The notes under the pieces: generated by a model | Database searches by the model: none | What the model was told of the DNA's origin: nothing | Seen by the model: only the letters and a program-made list of their open reading frames with translations | From: a bacterium | GTDB lineage: Bacteria; Actinomycetota; Acidimicrobiia; Spongiisociales; Spongiisociaceae | Assembly (NCBI GenBank): GCA_028820935.1 | Contig: JAPPHZ010000031.1 | Location: forward strand, 109,255-173,254 | Direction: 5' to 3' | Length of the DNA: 64,000 nucleotides | Made by a program: the position numbers and the translations under genes | In this document: positions 26,495 to 35,640 of the stretch, piece after piece | How positions within the stretch are numbered: the stretch's first letter is position 1 | Layout: each line of letters begins with the position of its first letter

Positions 26495-26869
26495 CTACGG
26501 GATGACGGCTACGAGGTCGATCTCGACCATGATGCCGTGGAGGTTGCTGCCCACGGTGGTGCGGACCGGCTTGGGATCACCGAAGCGCCGCTCGTACACC
26601 CGGTTGAACGCTGCGAAGTCACCAAGGTCCTGTAGATGCACCGTCGCCTTGACGGCATGGTCGAGGCTGGTGCCCGCCTCCTCCAAAACCGCGCTCAGGT
26701 TGTCGATGGTCAGCTCCGTCTGCTCCTCGATCGTGTCGCCGACGATCTGGCCTGTATCCGGGTGGATCGGTCCCATCCCTGCTGTGAATACAAGACTGCC
26801 GACCCGCATGCCCTGCGAGTACGGACCCAAGGGCGCTGACGCGGCATCGGTGCGGATTTCTTCTTTCAT
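26495..26869 (-). CDS. RidA/YjgF family enamine/imine deaminase
   Basis: From the ATG at 26869 (MKEEIRTDAA) the protein has 124 residues, the normal Rid length. Key residues are present: PLGPYSQG near the N-terminus, Arg103 in KPVRTTVGS, which in RidA binds the substrate carboxylate, and Glu117 in IMVEIDLVAV. The enzyme hydrolyses reactive 2-aminoacrylate and related imines made by PLP dehydratases, and several such PLP enzymes are in the window. An open frame to 26923 adds an untypical N-terminus. It stands alone. Confidence 0.87.
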   Translation of the reverse strand: MKEEIRTDAASAPLGPYSQGMRVGSLVFTAGMGPIHPDTGQIVGDTIEEQTELTIDNLSAVLEEAGTSLDHAVKATVHLQDLGDFAAFNRVYERRFGDPKPVRTTVGSNLHGIMVEIDLVAVIP

Positions 26870-27046
26870 TTCAGTACCGTCACTCCAAGAGGCTGTTACC
26901 CATGATCCACCGGACTCCCACAAGGACTCATGTCCCCGCTCGGCGCAGCTTCACCGGCGAGAGACTAATCCCGCATGCTTGGAGCCAACCCGCCGGGGTG
27001 CGACATACCTCTTCCATTGACCTCACAATCACGATATGGTGTCCCC

Positions 27047-27406
27047 ATGACCACTAAGACACGGTACTACAACACGACAGGACGGGAATTCCTCACCAAG
27101 GCCCGAACCCATCTGGCCGACGACGACCTGTTGCAGGCCTCGGAGAAGGGCTGGGGTGCTGCTGCCCAGATGGTCAAGAGCATCGCTGAGGCCAGAGGTT
27201 GGCCCCACAACGGCCATCACGAGCTCTGGCGCGCGGTCAACCGCCTCGTGGACGAGACCGGAGACCCGGACATACGGACCGCCTTTGGCCTAGCAGGCAC
27301 TTTGCACACCAATTTCTACGAAGGCTGGCTGCCCCGCGAGAACGTCGAGGACTACCTCGCCCAGGTCGACGGACTGGTCTCCAAGCTGGAGGGTCTTACT
27401 CCCTAG
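27047..27406 (+). CDS. HEPN / PaREP1-like small protein
   Basis: From the ATG at 27047 the protein has 119 residues and is mostly helical. The arrangement LTKARTHLADDDLLQASEK, then WGAAAQMVKSIAEARGW and a C-terminal helix with LHTNFYEGWL, matches PaREP1/HEPN-type four-helix proteins. An RNase-type R-x4-6-H motif is not clear. HEPN proteins often pair with a nucleotidyltransferase, but none is adjacent; RidA lies divergent and hutH convergent. Its TAG stop overlaps the hutH stop by four bases. Role unknown. Confidence 0.6.
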   Translation: MTTKTRYYNTTGREFLTKARTHLADDDLLQASEKGWGAAAQMVKSIAEARGWPHNGHHELWRAVNRLVDETGDPDIRTAFGLAGTLHTNFYEGWLPRENVEDYLAQVDGLVSKLEGLTP

Positions 27407-28929
27407 CCGAGCGGGCCCGTCGCAGCCTCTACTGCCTCCACGAGGGCCTCCTCCGACAGAAGCTCCTCGGCTTCCCGGAGCTCAGGCGACAGTATGCGAT
27501 CGGGGCCCGCTCCCGACACGCGGCTTCTCAGGAGCCGGACTGCGGCCGCGGTGCCGACCCCCGGTTCGAGCGGCGCTCGCAGGTCGACGGAACGCGCCGC
27601 CGTGACCCACTCGACGGCGAGGATCCGGCGCAGGTTCGCAATGACCACGCGGAGCTTGCGGGCCGCGGACCATCCCATCGACACGTGGTCCTCCTGCATG
27701 GCGGAGGTGGGATAGGAGTCGACCGAGGCGGGGGCGGCGAGGCGGCGGTTCTCGGCGCACATGGCGGCCACGGTGTACTGGCCGATCATGAGGCCGCTGT
27801 CGACACCGGGATCGTCGGCGAGGAACGGCGGGAGTCCGTGGGAACGGTTGTGATCGAGCAGCCGGTCGAGCCGTCTCTCGGCGATCGCGCCCACCTCGGC
27901 CAGGGCGACGGCCAGGTAGTCGGCTGCTAGAGCGACCGGCGCTCCGTGGAAGTTGCCGCAGGACTCGACGCGGCCGTCGGGAAGGACCATCGGGTTGTCG
28001 ATGGCCGAGGCAAGCTCGCGGTCGGTCACCTCCTTCACGAAGGCCAGAGTGTCTCGGGCCGCGCCGTGGACCTGGGGCGTGCACCGGATCGAGTAGGCGT
28101 CCTGGACCCGCAGGTCGTCGTGGCGGTGGCTGGCCACGATCGGTGACCCGGCCAGGACGGCCCGGAGATTGGCGGCGCTGGCAGCCTGGCCCGGATGCGG
28201 CCTCAACGCCTGGAGGTCGGCCGCGTACGCGCGGTCGGTCGCCAGGAGACCCTCGACGCTGAGCGCCGCCACGATGTCGGCGACGGTCAGCATGTACGAG
28301 GCATCATGGACCGCCAGGCACAGCGTCCCCAGGATCCCGTCGGTTCCGTTGGTCAGCGCAAGGCCCTCCTTCTCCGCCAGCACCAACGGCTCGATCCCAT
28401 GTCGGGCGAGAACCTCGGCGGCACCCTCAACCCCTTGTTCGGTCACCACCTCGCCCTCACCGATGAGACCCAGACCGACGTGAGCCAGCGGAGCCAGGTC
28501 CCCGCTGGCCCCCAGCGAGCCGTGCTCGGGCACCATGGGCACGATCCCGGCGTTCAGCAGGCGTACCAACCCCTCGGCGACCACCGGCCTAGCGCCCGAA
28601 TACCCGAGCGCCAGGGTCCGCGCCCGCAGGAACATCATGGCCCGGACCACTTCGGCCTCCACGGGCGGCCCCATGCCCGCGGCATGGGAACGGATCAGCG
28701 AGCGCTGCAGGTCGGCCCTCCGTGCCGCCGGGATCGTGGTGGTCGCAAGGGCGCCGAAGCCGGTGGTGATCCCGTAGACCGGGTCACCTTCGGCGAGGTG
28801 CTCCACTACGGAGCGCGCGGCCCTCATGCGCTCCAGGGCGCCGTCCGTGAGCCGGACTCTCTCGCCTCGGCGGGCAACCCCGACCACATCCGGGACCGTT
28901 ACACCGGTACCCTCGAGCGGCACGGTCAT
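27403..28929 (-). CDS. hutH: histidine ammonia-lyase
   Basis: The 508-residue protein has the family length. Ala141-Ser142-Gly143 in EHGSLGASGDLAPLAH forms the MIO electrophile, Tyr52 in VYGITTGFG is the catalytic tyrosine, and ALTNGTDGILGT is conserved. It removes ammonia from L-histidine to give urocanate, the first step of histidine breakdown. It is co-transcribed behind the IclR regulator, whose stop overlaps its start by four bases, and is divergent from the other hut genes. Because of the unusual neighbours, tolerance for an N-methylated histidine is worth testing. Confidence 0.93.
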   Translation of the reverse strand: MTVPLEGTGVTVPDVVGVARRGERVRLTDGALERMRAARSVVEHLAEGDPVYGITTGFGALATTTIPAARRADLQRSLIRSHAAGMGPPVEAEVVRAMMFLRARTLALGYSGARPVVAEGLVRLLNAGIVPMVPEHGSLGASGDLAPLAHVGLGLIGEGEVVTEQGVEGAAEVLARHGIEPLVLAEKEGLALTNGTDGILGTLCLAVHDASYMLTVADIVAALSVEGLLATDRAYAADLQALRPHPGQAASAANLRAVLAGSPIVASHRHDDLRVQDAYSIRCTPQVHGAARDTLAFVKEVTDRELASAIDNPMVLPDGRVESCGNFHGAPVALAADYLAVALAEVGAIAERRLDRLLDHNRSHGLPPFLADDPGVDSGLMIGQYTVAAMCAENRRLAAPASVDSYPTSAMQEDHVSMGWSAARKLRVVIANLRRILAVEWVTAARSVDLRAPLEPGVGTAAAVRLLRSRVSGAGPDRILSPELREAEELLSEEALVEAVEAATGPLG

Positions 28930-29708
28930 CCCGGCACCGCCAATCGCGGGAAGAGCGCCAGGGAGGTCACTCGGGCCGCATTCACCACGGCCTCGGCGGT
29001 CAGGTCCAGGCGCTCCCCCACCAACCGCTCTGCCGGTCCCAGGACCGAGAAGGCGCCCACGACCCCCACCGATCCGTGGATGGGCGCCACCACCGCGGTC
29101 ACATCGGGTTCGATGGCCCCCATGTTGAAGAACGGGACGGGGGGCCGGCCGGGATTCGTCACCTCGGTCGCCAGCGCCTCCCCTAGCGCCGTTCCTTCCA
29201 TGGGCACCGACCTACCCACCCATCCGACGTGGCGGATCGCTCTGCGACTCTCCACCGTGGCTATGTAAACGGCCTCGCTTCCATCCCTGACCGCCAGGTA
29301 CGCGGACTCCTCGGTTACCTCGGCCAGACGCTGCAGGGCCGGTTGGGCCGCCGCCGTGAGCCGGGCGTAGGGGCCCGACTGGAAGGCGGCCAGCGCGACC
29401 CGTACGAAGCTCGGCCCCACCGAGTACCTGCCGAGGTCGTCCCGGACCAGGTAGCCGCGGGCGGTCAGGACCCGCAGGTGGCGCAGGGCCGTGCTCACCG
29501 GTATGCCGGTCGCCTCGGCCGCTTCGGTCAAACCGACCGCCCCTCCGGTCACGACCGTATCGAGCAGGCTCAGGACTCTCTCCGCCGAGCGTGACGCATG
29601 AAGCGTCGATCCGGATCCGCGCGAGGACCGAGCGGGGGTCGCGGCCACCCGATCCTGAGACCCTGCTGCTTGCCCGAGTTTCATTATCTGAAATCGCTTT
29701 CTGTTCAT
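28926..29708 (-). CDS. IclR family transcriptional regulator of the hut locus
   Basis: The 260-residue protein has a winged HTH (SAERVLSLLDTVVTG, EAAEATGIPVSTALRHLRVL, about 40-80) and the IclR effector domain (AYLAVRDGSEAVYIATVESR, then GTALGEALA). It most likely senses a pathway intermediate and controls both divergent hut transcripts. The first ATG is at 29708, only four bases past a -10-like hexamer, so translation could be leaderless; the ATG at 29684 is an alternative, with the dyad then lying upstream. Its stop overlaps hutH by four bases. Confidence 0.85.
   Translation of the reverse strand: MNRKRFQIMKLGQAAGSQDRVAATPARSSRGSGSTLHASRSAERVLSLLDTVVTGGAVGLTEAAEATGIPVSTALRHLRVLTARGYLVRDDLGRYSVGPSFVRVALAAFQSGPYARLTAAAQPALQRLAEVTEESAYLAVRDGSEAVYIATVESRRAIRHVGWVGRSVPMEGTALGEALATEVTNPGRPPVPFFNMGAIEPDVTAVVAPIHGSVGVVGAFSVLGPAERLVGERLDLTAEAVVNAARVTSLALFPRLAVPG
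29690..29701. promoter_or_regulatory. small dyad GAAA-TCGC-TTTC, possible IclR operator
   Basis: GAAATCGCTTTC is an inverted repeat with four-base arms around TCGC. It lies inside the first codons of the IclR gene or just upstream of its alternative start, and 7 bases from the hut promoter -35. Short A/T-armed dyads of this kind are typical of IclR-family operators, but the arms are short. Confidence 0.35.
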
Positions 29709-29741
29709 TGACAGGATAGGGCCGGATCAGGTATTATTCAA
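29708..29741. promoter_or_regulatory. overlapping divergent promoters of the hut locus
   Basis: Rightward: TTGACA at 29708-29713 and TATTAT at 29732-29737, spacing 18, in front of hutU. Leftward: TTGAAT (29741-29736) and TATCCT (29718-29713), spacing 17, in front of the IclR gene. Each -10 overlaps or abuts the -35 of the other promoter, so RNA polymerase could occupy only one at a time. Both match the housekeeping sigma consensus well, the rightward one very well. Confidence 0.7.
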
Positions 29742-29792
29742 GGAGCAGTTCGCCCTGCGAGAACTTATCCCTGCGGATCGGCGAGGTCTGCG

Positions 29793-31484
29793 ATGACGGC
29801 AAAGAGGAACCCCGCTTCGGGCCCGCCGGTGGGAGGTGTCCGCGCTCCTACCGGAACCGGTCTGACCTGTCGCGGCTGGCCGCAGGAAGCAGCCTTCCGC
29901 ATGCTGCAGAACAACCTCGACCCCGGGGTGGCGGAACGTCCGGACGACCTGGTGGTGTACGGGGGTACCGGACGGGCCGCCCGGTCATGGGACGCCTACC
30001 GCGCCATGATCCGCACGCTCACCACCCTCGCCCACGACGAGACGATGCTCGTCCAGTCGGGCAAACCGGTCGGAGTCCTCCGCACCCATGAATGGGCGCC
30101 CCGGGTGCTGATCGCCAACTCCAACCTCGTTCCCGACTGGGCACACTGGGACGAGTTCCGCCGCTTGGAACACCTCGGGTTGACGATGTTCGGGCAGATG
30201 ACGGCCGGCTCCTGGATATACATCGGGACCCAGGGCATCCTGCAGGGCACCTACGAGTGTTTCGCGGCCATCGCCCGGAAGCGGTTCGGGGGCACCCTGG
30301 CCGGCACCCTCACCATTACGTCCGGTCTGGGGGGAATGGGCGGCGCCCAACCCCTGGCGATCACCATGAACGGCGGGGTAGCCCTTTGCATAGAGGTAGA
30401 CCCCGACCGGGCACGGCGCCGTGTCGAGACCCGTTACCTGGACGTGGTCGCCGACGGCTACACCGACGCCCTCCGCCGCTGCGCGGAGGCGGTGGCGGCC
30501 CGCCGGCCGCTCTCGGTGGGGCTGGTCGGCAACGCGGCGGAACTCCTGCCCGGCCTCCTGGAGGACGGAGTCGCCGCCGACATCGTGACCGATCAGACGC
30601 CGGCCCACGATCCGCTGGCCTACATCCCCGACGGCCTGTCATTGGAGGAGGCCGACGACCTCCGGGAGGCCAAACCGGACGAGTACACCACCCGGTCTCG
30701 AGCCGCGATGGCGAGTCATGTCGAGGCCATGGTCGGATTCCTCGACGCCGGCGCGGAGGTATTCGACTACGGCAACAGCCTACGGGCGGAAGCGGAGCTG
30801 GGCGGGTACGACCGGGCGTTCGCCTATCCGGGATTCCTGCCCGCCTACATCCGCCCCCTGTTCTGCGAGGGCAAGGGACCGTTCCGCTGGGTGGCCCTAT
30901 CCGGCGACCCGGCCGACATCGCGGCCACCGACCGGGCCGTACTCGAGGAGTTCCCCGACGACGAGGGCCTGCGGCGCTGGATCACGCTGGCCGGGGAAAG
31001 GGTCGCCTTCCAGGGGCTTCCCGCCCGGATCTGCTGGCTGGGCTACGGCGAGCGCCACCGGCTGGGACTGCGGTTCAACGACATGGTGCGGTCGGGAGAA
31101 CTGAAGGCGCCCATCGTGATCGGGCGGGATCACCTCGACTCCGGATCGGTCGCCTCGCCGTACCGCGAGACCGAGGACATGGCGGACGGCAGCGACGCCA
31201 TCGCCGACTGGCCTCTCCTCAACGCGCTGGTCAACACAGCGTCCGGGGCATCCTGGGTCAGCATCCATCATGGAGGAGGGGTGGGAATCGGCCGCTCTAT
31301 CCATGCCGGCCAGGTGTGCCTGGCCGACGGCACCGATCTGGGGGCACGAAAGCTGGAACGCGTGCTGCTCAACGATCCGGCCACCGGCGTCATCAGGCAC
31401 GCGGACGCCGGTTACGGACTGGCCACCCGAGTTGCCGCCGATCGGGGGGTACGCATCCCGATGGCGGAGACGGGTGACGCGTAA
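29793..31484 (+). CDS. hutU: urocanate hydratase
   Basis: The 563-residue protein is full length for HutU. It has the N-terminal [20 protein letters not shown], the NAD-binding [12 protein letters not shown] and the catalytic-region VFDYGNSLR and [15 protein letters not shown]. It adds water to urocanate, using NAD as an electrophile, to give imidazolonepropionate. It is the first gene of the rightward hut operon, about 55 bases downstream of a strong promoter. Its TAA overlaps the ATG of the MttB-like gene by one base. Confidence 0.95.
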   Translation: MTAKRNPASGPPVGGVRAPTGTGLTCRGWPQEAAFRMLQNNLDPGVAERPDDLVVYGGTGRAARSWDAYRAMIRTLTTLAHDETMLVQSGKPVGVLRTHEWAPRVLIANSNLVPDWAHWDEFRRLEHLGLTMFGQMTAGSWIYIGTQGILQGTYECFAAIARKRFGGTLAGTLTITSGLGGMGGAQPLAITMNGGVALCIEVDPDRARRRVETRYLDVVADGYTDALRRCAEAVAARRPLSVGLVGNAAELLPGLLEDGVAADIVTDQTPAHDPLAYIPDGLSLEEADDLREAKPDEYTTRSRAAMASHVEAMVGFLDAGAEVFDYGNSLRAEAELGGYDRAFAYPGFLPAYIRPLFCEGKGPFRWVALSGDPADIAATDRAVLEEFPDDEGLRRWITLAGERVAFQGLPARICWLGYGERHRLGLRFNDMVRSGELKAPIVIGRDHLDSGSVASPYRETEDMADGSDAIADWPLLNALVNTASGASWVSIHHGGGVGIGRSIHAGQVCLADGTDLGARKLERVLLNDPATGVIRHADAGYGLATRVAADRGVRIPMAETGDA

Positions 31485-33025
31485 TGGCAGCAAGACGTGG
31501 CCGCGGCGGGCGCCGCGCCCGCATCGCTGACCGCGGTCCGGCTAACCCCCAGCTTCCGTTCCGGCAGCCGAGGCTCCACTGGCAGCCGGTCCGGGCCATT
31601 CCGGACGACCGCGTCGAAGCCATCCACGAGGCGTCCCTGAAAGTACTGCGCGACGTGGGGATGGACATGCTGCACCTCGAGGCCCGGACGCTTCTAGGCC
31701 GGGAGGGAGCGGATGTCGATCCCGACTCGGCGCGGGTGCGTGTCGATCCCGAGATGGTCACCGAGTTGGTCGGCCACGCCCCGTCCGGGTTCACCCTCCA
31801 CGCCCGCAACCCGGGGCGCCATGTCCACCTCGGCGGGAACCACTTGGCGTTCACCGCCGTGGCCAGCCCGCCCAACGTGTCCGGTCTCGGCCGGGACCGG
31901 CGCACCGGAAACCGGGACGACTTCAGGCAACTCGTGCGGCTGAGCCAGCACCTGAACGTAGTACACCTGCACGGCGGGTACCCGGTGGAACCCACCGATC
32001 TCCATCCCTCGGTCCGCCACCTCCACGCCACCCATGATCTGCTCACGCTCAGCGACAAAGCCTTCCACACCTACAGTCTCGGACGGCAGCGGACCCTCGA
32101 CACGATCGAGATGGCCCGGATCGCCCGGGGGATAACCGAGGACGACCTCGAGGCCCAGCCTTCGCTGTTCACGGTGGTCAACACCTCTTCGCCGCTACGG
32201 CTCGACACCCCGATGATCGAGGGGATCCTCGAGATGTCGGCCCGGAACCAGCCGGTTGTGGTCACTCCTTTCACGCTGGCGGGCGCGATGGCGCCGGTGA
32301 CGATCGCCGGAGCCCTGGTCCAGCAGAACGCGGAGGCCCTGGCCGGCATCGCCCTCACCCAAGCCGTCCGGCGGGGTGCGCCGGTCGTCTACGGTGGGTT
32401 CACCTCCAACGTGGACATGCAGTCGGGCGCTCCCGCCTTCGGGACCCCCGAATACGTACAGGCCGCGCTGGTAGGGGGTCAGCTGGCGCGCCGCTACGGC
32501 CTTCCGTACCGGTCGTCCAACGCCAACGCCTCCAACGCTGTCGACATCCAGGCCGCCTACGAGAGCATGTTCTCGCTGTGGGGAGCGGTGATGGGCGGCG
32601 CCAACCTGGTGATGCACGCGGCCGGGTGGCTCGAGGGCGGCCTGCGGGCTTCCTACGAGAAGATGGTGCTCGACGCCGACCTGCTGCAGATGATCTGCGC
32701 CACGCTCGAGCCGCCGACGACCGATGACGGTGCGCTGGCCCTCGAGGCCATCGCCGATGTCGGACCGGGCGGCCACTTCTTCGGTACCGCTCATACCCGG
32801 GCCCGCTACCGCGACGCGTTCCACAACCCCCTCCTCTCCGACTGGAGCAACTTCGAGGCCTGGGACGAGGCCGGACGGCCCGATCCCGCCCAACGGACCG
32901 AGACCCTGGCCAGGGAGTTGCTGGACGCCTACGAGCCGCCTTCGATGGACCCCGCGGTCCGCGAGGAACTCGATGATTTCGTCGCCCGCCGAGCCCGCGA
33001 GGGCGGCGTGGCGACCGATTATTGA
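31484..33025 (+). CDS. MttB-family (trimethylamine methyltransferase-like) protein, non-pyrrolysine
   Basis: The 513-residue protein has the MttB/MtgB TIM-barrel signatures: the N-terminal PRLHWQPVRAIPDDRVEAIH, PTDLHPSVRHLHA, YGGFTSNVDMQSGAPAFGTP and a C-terminal HFFGTAHTRARYRDAF with NFEAWDEAG. It has no in-frame TAG, so it is of the non-pyrrolysine type, whose studied members demethylate quaternary amines such as glycine betaine, proline betaine or carnitine onto a corrinoid protein. Lying between hutU and the rest of the hut genes, its substrate is probably an N-methylated histidine derivative. No corrinoid protein gene is in the window. Confidence 0.85.
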   Translation: MAARRGRGGRRARIADRGPANPQLPFRQPRLHWQPVRAIPDDRVEAIHEASLKVLRDVGMDMLHLEARTLLGREGADVDPDSARVRVDPEMVTELVGHAPSGFTLHARNPGRHVHLGGNHLAFTAVASPPNVSGLGRDRRTGNRDDFRQLVRLSQHLNVVHLHGGYPVEPTDLHPSVRHLHATHDLLTLSDKAFHTYSLGRQRTLDTIEMARIARGITEDDLEAQPSLFTVVNTSSPLRLDTPMIEGILEMSARNQPVVVTPFTLAGAMAPVTIAGALVQQNAEALAGIALTQAVRRGAPVVYGGFTSNVDMQSGAPAFGTPEYVQAALVGGQLARRYGLPYRSSNANASNAVDIQAAYESMFSLWGAVMGGANLVMHAAGWLEGGLRASYEKMVLDADLLQMICATLEPPTTDDGALALEAIADVGPGGHFFGTAHTRARYRDAFHNPLLSDWSNFEAWDEAGRPDPAQRTETLARELLDAYEPPSMDPAVREELDDFVARRAREGGVATDY

Positions 33026-33035
33026 AGGGAGTTGC

Positions 33036-33710
33036 GTGAAGCCTGTCCGTTACAGCCCGGACCGCCTTAGGACCGACGAGAACCCCGCCGGCCATGCATG
33101 CGCGGACCTTCTTCACTACGAGGCCGACCTGGCCGTGCTGAACCATCTCCGCCGGGACCTGCGTGTCCTGCTCCGCCGCGCCCGGGTGGGCGAACTGGCG
33201 CTCCGTCCGTACGAGGTCAGGACCTGGCAAGAGGATGAGCTGCGCCGCAGGATCGTCATGTGCGACCCGGCGACCCTGTTGGGTGGCACGGACGTGTTGA
33301 TCGTGGGCTTTCTCGGGAACCGGCGGTCGACCGCGGAGGCTCAGGCTATCGACGAGTTCGACATCGACGTGATCTCCGAGTTCCGGCAGTACCCGGGGAT
33401 CCTCAGCTATAGCTCCATGGAGAGGACACCAAAACAGTGGGCGAACCTGGTGGTCCACCAGGAGGTGGGGGACCGCGAGGCCTGGCGTCACAGCGCGGTT
33501 CACATAGAGGCGGCCGAGATGCTGTCTCCCGTCGTGTACCACAGCGTCCGCATCCACAACGGGCGGCTGCGCGGAGGCCCGATCGGCGACGGCAGCCTGA
33601 CGGTGGAGCTCAGTAAGTACTGGGACTACGACTCGGACCCGATGTGGCACGCCGTCCGGACACTCCCCGGCGGGATCACGGCCGCGGATCCCGGGCCTGG
33701 CCGGCCATGA
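33036..33710 (+). CDS. conserved-looking protein of unknown function in the hut operon
   Basis: From the GTG at 33036, with GGGAG five bases upstream, the protein has 224 residues. I do not recognise the family. It is soluble, with no signal or membrane segment; it has a long helix rich in Arg/Leu (LAVLNHLRRDLRVLLRRARV), a strand DVLIVGFLGNRRST and a His-rich middle (VVHQEVGDREAWRHSAVH), then YHSVRIHNG. The alternating strands could form a ferredoxin-like barrel. It begins ten bases after the MttB-like gene and its TGA overlaps the deformylase ATG, so it is translated in step with both. A partner of the methyltransferase is one possibility. Confidence 0.7.
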   Translation: MKPVRYSPDRLRTDENPAGHACADLLHYEADLAVLNHLRRDLRVLLRRARVGELALRPYEVRTWQEDELRRRIVMCDPATLLGGTDVLIVGFLGNRRSTAEAQAIDEFDIDVISEFRQYPGILSYSSMERTPKQWANLVVHQEVGDREAWRHSAVHIEAAEMLSPVVYHSVRIHNGRLRGGPIGDGSLTVELSKYWDYDSDPMWHAVRTLPGGITAADPGPGRP

Positions 33711-34276
33711 CAGTCCGGCGGATCCTTTCCATAGGCGACCCGGCCCTGCGGGTGCGGGCCGGAGAAGTGTCCCGCCGCGACATCCCGCTCCCGGAGACCC
33801 AGGACCTCATCGACGATCTCATCGACACCATGCGGCACGCCAACGGCTCGGGGATCGCCGCTACCCAGATAGGCGAGCGCGTCCGGATCATGGTGATGGA
33901 GGTCGACGACAACCCGCGCTATCCCTACAAGCCGCCCGTACCCCTCACGGTGGCGATCAACCCCGAATACGACGCTCTCGACGACAGGACGGTGGTCATC
34001 AACGAGGGATGCCTTTCGGTCCCGCTGCGAGGTGAGCTCGAACGCCGCGTCAACCTCTGCGTCCGCTATACCGACCGCCACGGGATCGATCATGAACGGG
34101 TCCTGCGCGGCCTCACCGCCGGGACCTGGCAGCACGAGTGCGATCACCTCGACGGTGTCCTGGTGGTCGACCGGATCGACCCCACGACGCTCAGCACCTG
34201 GGAGGAGTTCGACCGGCATCACCGTGACCCTTTCGTCGAGCGCATCACCCGCTTCGTGGCCGAGGTGGGCTCGTGA
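33707..34276 (+). CDS. peptide deformylase homologue, candidate N-formylglutamate deformylase
   Basis: The 189-residue protein has all three deformylase motifs: GSGIAATQ (47-54), EGCLSVP (100-106) and the metal-binding QHECDHLDG (142-150) with Cys102, His143, His147 and Glu144. It should remove a formyl group using Fe or Zn. Housekeeping deformylase normally sits with fmt and removes formyl from nascent proteins. This copy sits in the hut operon, overlapping the genes before and after it by four bases each, directly before HutF, which makes N-formylglutamate. No HutG is present. It may be the missing formylglutamate hydrolase; that is inference. Confidence 0.85.
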   Translation: MTVRRILSIGDPALRVRAGEVSRRDIPLPETQDLIDDLIDTMRHANGSGIAATQIGERVRIMVMEVDDNPRYPYKPPVPLTVAINPEYDALDDRTVVINEGCLSVPLRGELERRVNLCVRYTDRHGIDHERVLRGLTAGTWQHECDHLDGVLVVDRIDPTTLSTWEEFDRHHRDPFVERITRFVAEVGS

Positions 34277-35640
34277 GCAACCGCTACTGGTGCGAGTTGG
34301 CTTGGCTGGGCGGCCCGACGGCCACCCCCGGAGTCCTGATCGAAGTGGACGGTGACCGCATCGTCGGGGTCTCACCCGGCCACGCCTCGCCTCCCCAGGA
34401 CGCCGTCGAACTGCCCGGCCTGACCCTCCCCGCACTGGCCAACGCCCACAGCCATGCCTTCCACCGGGCATTGCGGGGCCGGACCCATGGCGGTGAAGGA
34501 ACGTTCTGGACGTGGCGCGACCTGATGTACGGCGTGGCCGCCAACCTCGATCCGCAGAACTACTACCGGCTCGCCCGGGCGACTTTCGCCGAGATGGCGC
34601 TGGCGGGAATAGGCGTGGTGGGCGAGTTCCACTACGTCCACCACCGGCCCGGAGGGGACCCTTATGACGACCCGAACGCCTTCGGGGCGAGCCTGGTGGC
34701 CGCGGCGCGCGACGCCGGAGTCCGCCTGACCCTGCTCGACACGCTGTACCTGCACGGGGGGTTCGCCCCCTGGTCGGGATCCGGGTACGCCCCACTGCGT
34801 CCCGAACAGGCCCGGTTCAGCGACAGGTCGGTCCACGCCTGGACACGTCGGGTCGAGAGACTGCGGGCGACTGTTCCCGGACCGGGCACCAGGGTCGGGG
34901 CGGCGGTCCACTCGGTCCGCGCCGTCGACCCGCCGTCGATCGGGATGGTGGCTCGCTGGGCCAAGGACAGGGCTCTGCCCCTTCACGTTCACGTCTCGGA
35001 GCAGCCGGCCGAGAACGAAGCCTGCCGCGAGGTCCACGGCCGAACCCCGACGACCGTGCTGTCCGGCGCAGGTGCGCTGGGTCCGGACACCACCCTTGTC
35101 CACGCCACACACCTCTCCAGTGCCGACATCGGCCTGATCGGCGCCGCCGGGGCCCACTGCTGCATCTGCCCCACCACCGAGCGCGACCTGGCAGACGGGA
35201 TCGGGCCCAGCCATGACCTGGTCCGGGCAGGGGCGACCCTCTGCGCGGGATCGGACTCGCACGCGGTCATCGACATCCTCGAGGAGGCCCGGGCAGTGGA
35301 ACTCGGCGCAAGGATCCTGACGAACCGGCGGGGAGTCCACGCCACCGAGACGCTCGCCGCCGTCGCCACCGTCAACGGGTACCGGTCGCTCGGCTGGAAG
35401 GACGGAGGCGCCATCAAGCCGGGCTACCTGGCGGACTTCACCAGCATCGGGCTGGACTCGGTCCGCCTCGCCGGAGTCGACACTCCCCACGTTCTCGACG
35501 CGGTGATCTTCGCCGCCTCCAGCGCTGAGGTTCACAACCTCGTCGTCGGTGGCCGGCCGGTGGTGGTCGGCGGCGCCCACGTCTCGGTCGACGTGGCGGG
35601 CGAGCTCGACTCGGCCATCGCCAAGGTGGTGGCGGCGTGA
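34273..35640 (+). CDS. hutF: formimidoylglutamate deiminase
   Basis: The 455-residue protein is an amidohydrolase close to HutF: the N-terminal [19 protein letters not shown] with His59 and His61, [31 protein letters not shown] and [12 protein letters not shown]. HutF converts N-formimidoyl-L-glutamate to N-formyl-L-glutamate and ammonia, the five-step branch of histidine breakdown. It starts with a GTG overlapping the deformylase TGA by four bases and ends overlapping hutI by four. Confidence 0.92.
   Translation: MSNRYWCELAWLGGPTATPGVLIEVDGDRIVGVSPGHASPPQDAVELPGLTLPALANAHSHAFHRALRGRTHGGEGTFWTWRDLMYGVAANLDPQNYYRLARATFAEMALAGIGVVGEFHYVHHRPGGDPYDDPNAFGASLVAAARDAGVRLTLLDTLYLHGGFAPWSGSGYAPLRPEQARFSDRSVHAWTRRVERLRATVPGPGTRVGAAVHSVRAVDPPSIGMVARWAKDRALPLHVHVSEQPAENEACREVHGRTPTTVLSGAGALGPDTTLVHATHLSSADIGLIGAAGAHCCICPTTERDLADGIGPSHDLVRAGATLCAGSDSHAVIDILEEARAVELGARILTNRRGVHATETLAAVATVNGYRSLGWKDGGAIKPGYLADFTSIGLDSVRLAGVDTPHVLDAVIFAASSAEVHNLVVGGRPVVVGGAHVSVDVAGELDSAIAKVVAA

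Noticed and set aside
31484..33025. MttB-like gene as a pyrrolysine-dependent trimethylamine methyltransferase
   Set aside because: No in-frame TAG interrupts the gene, so it belongs to the non-pyrrolysine branch.
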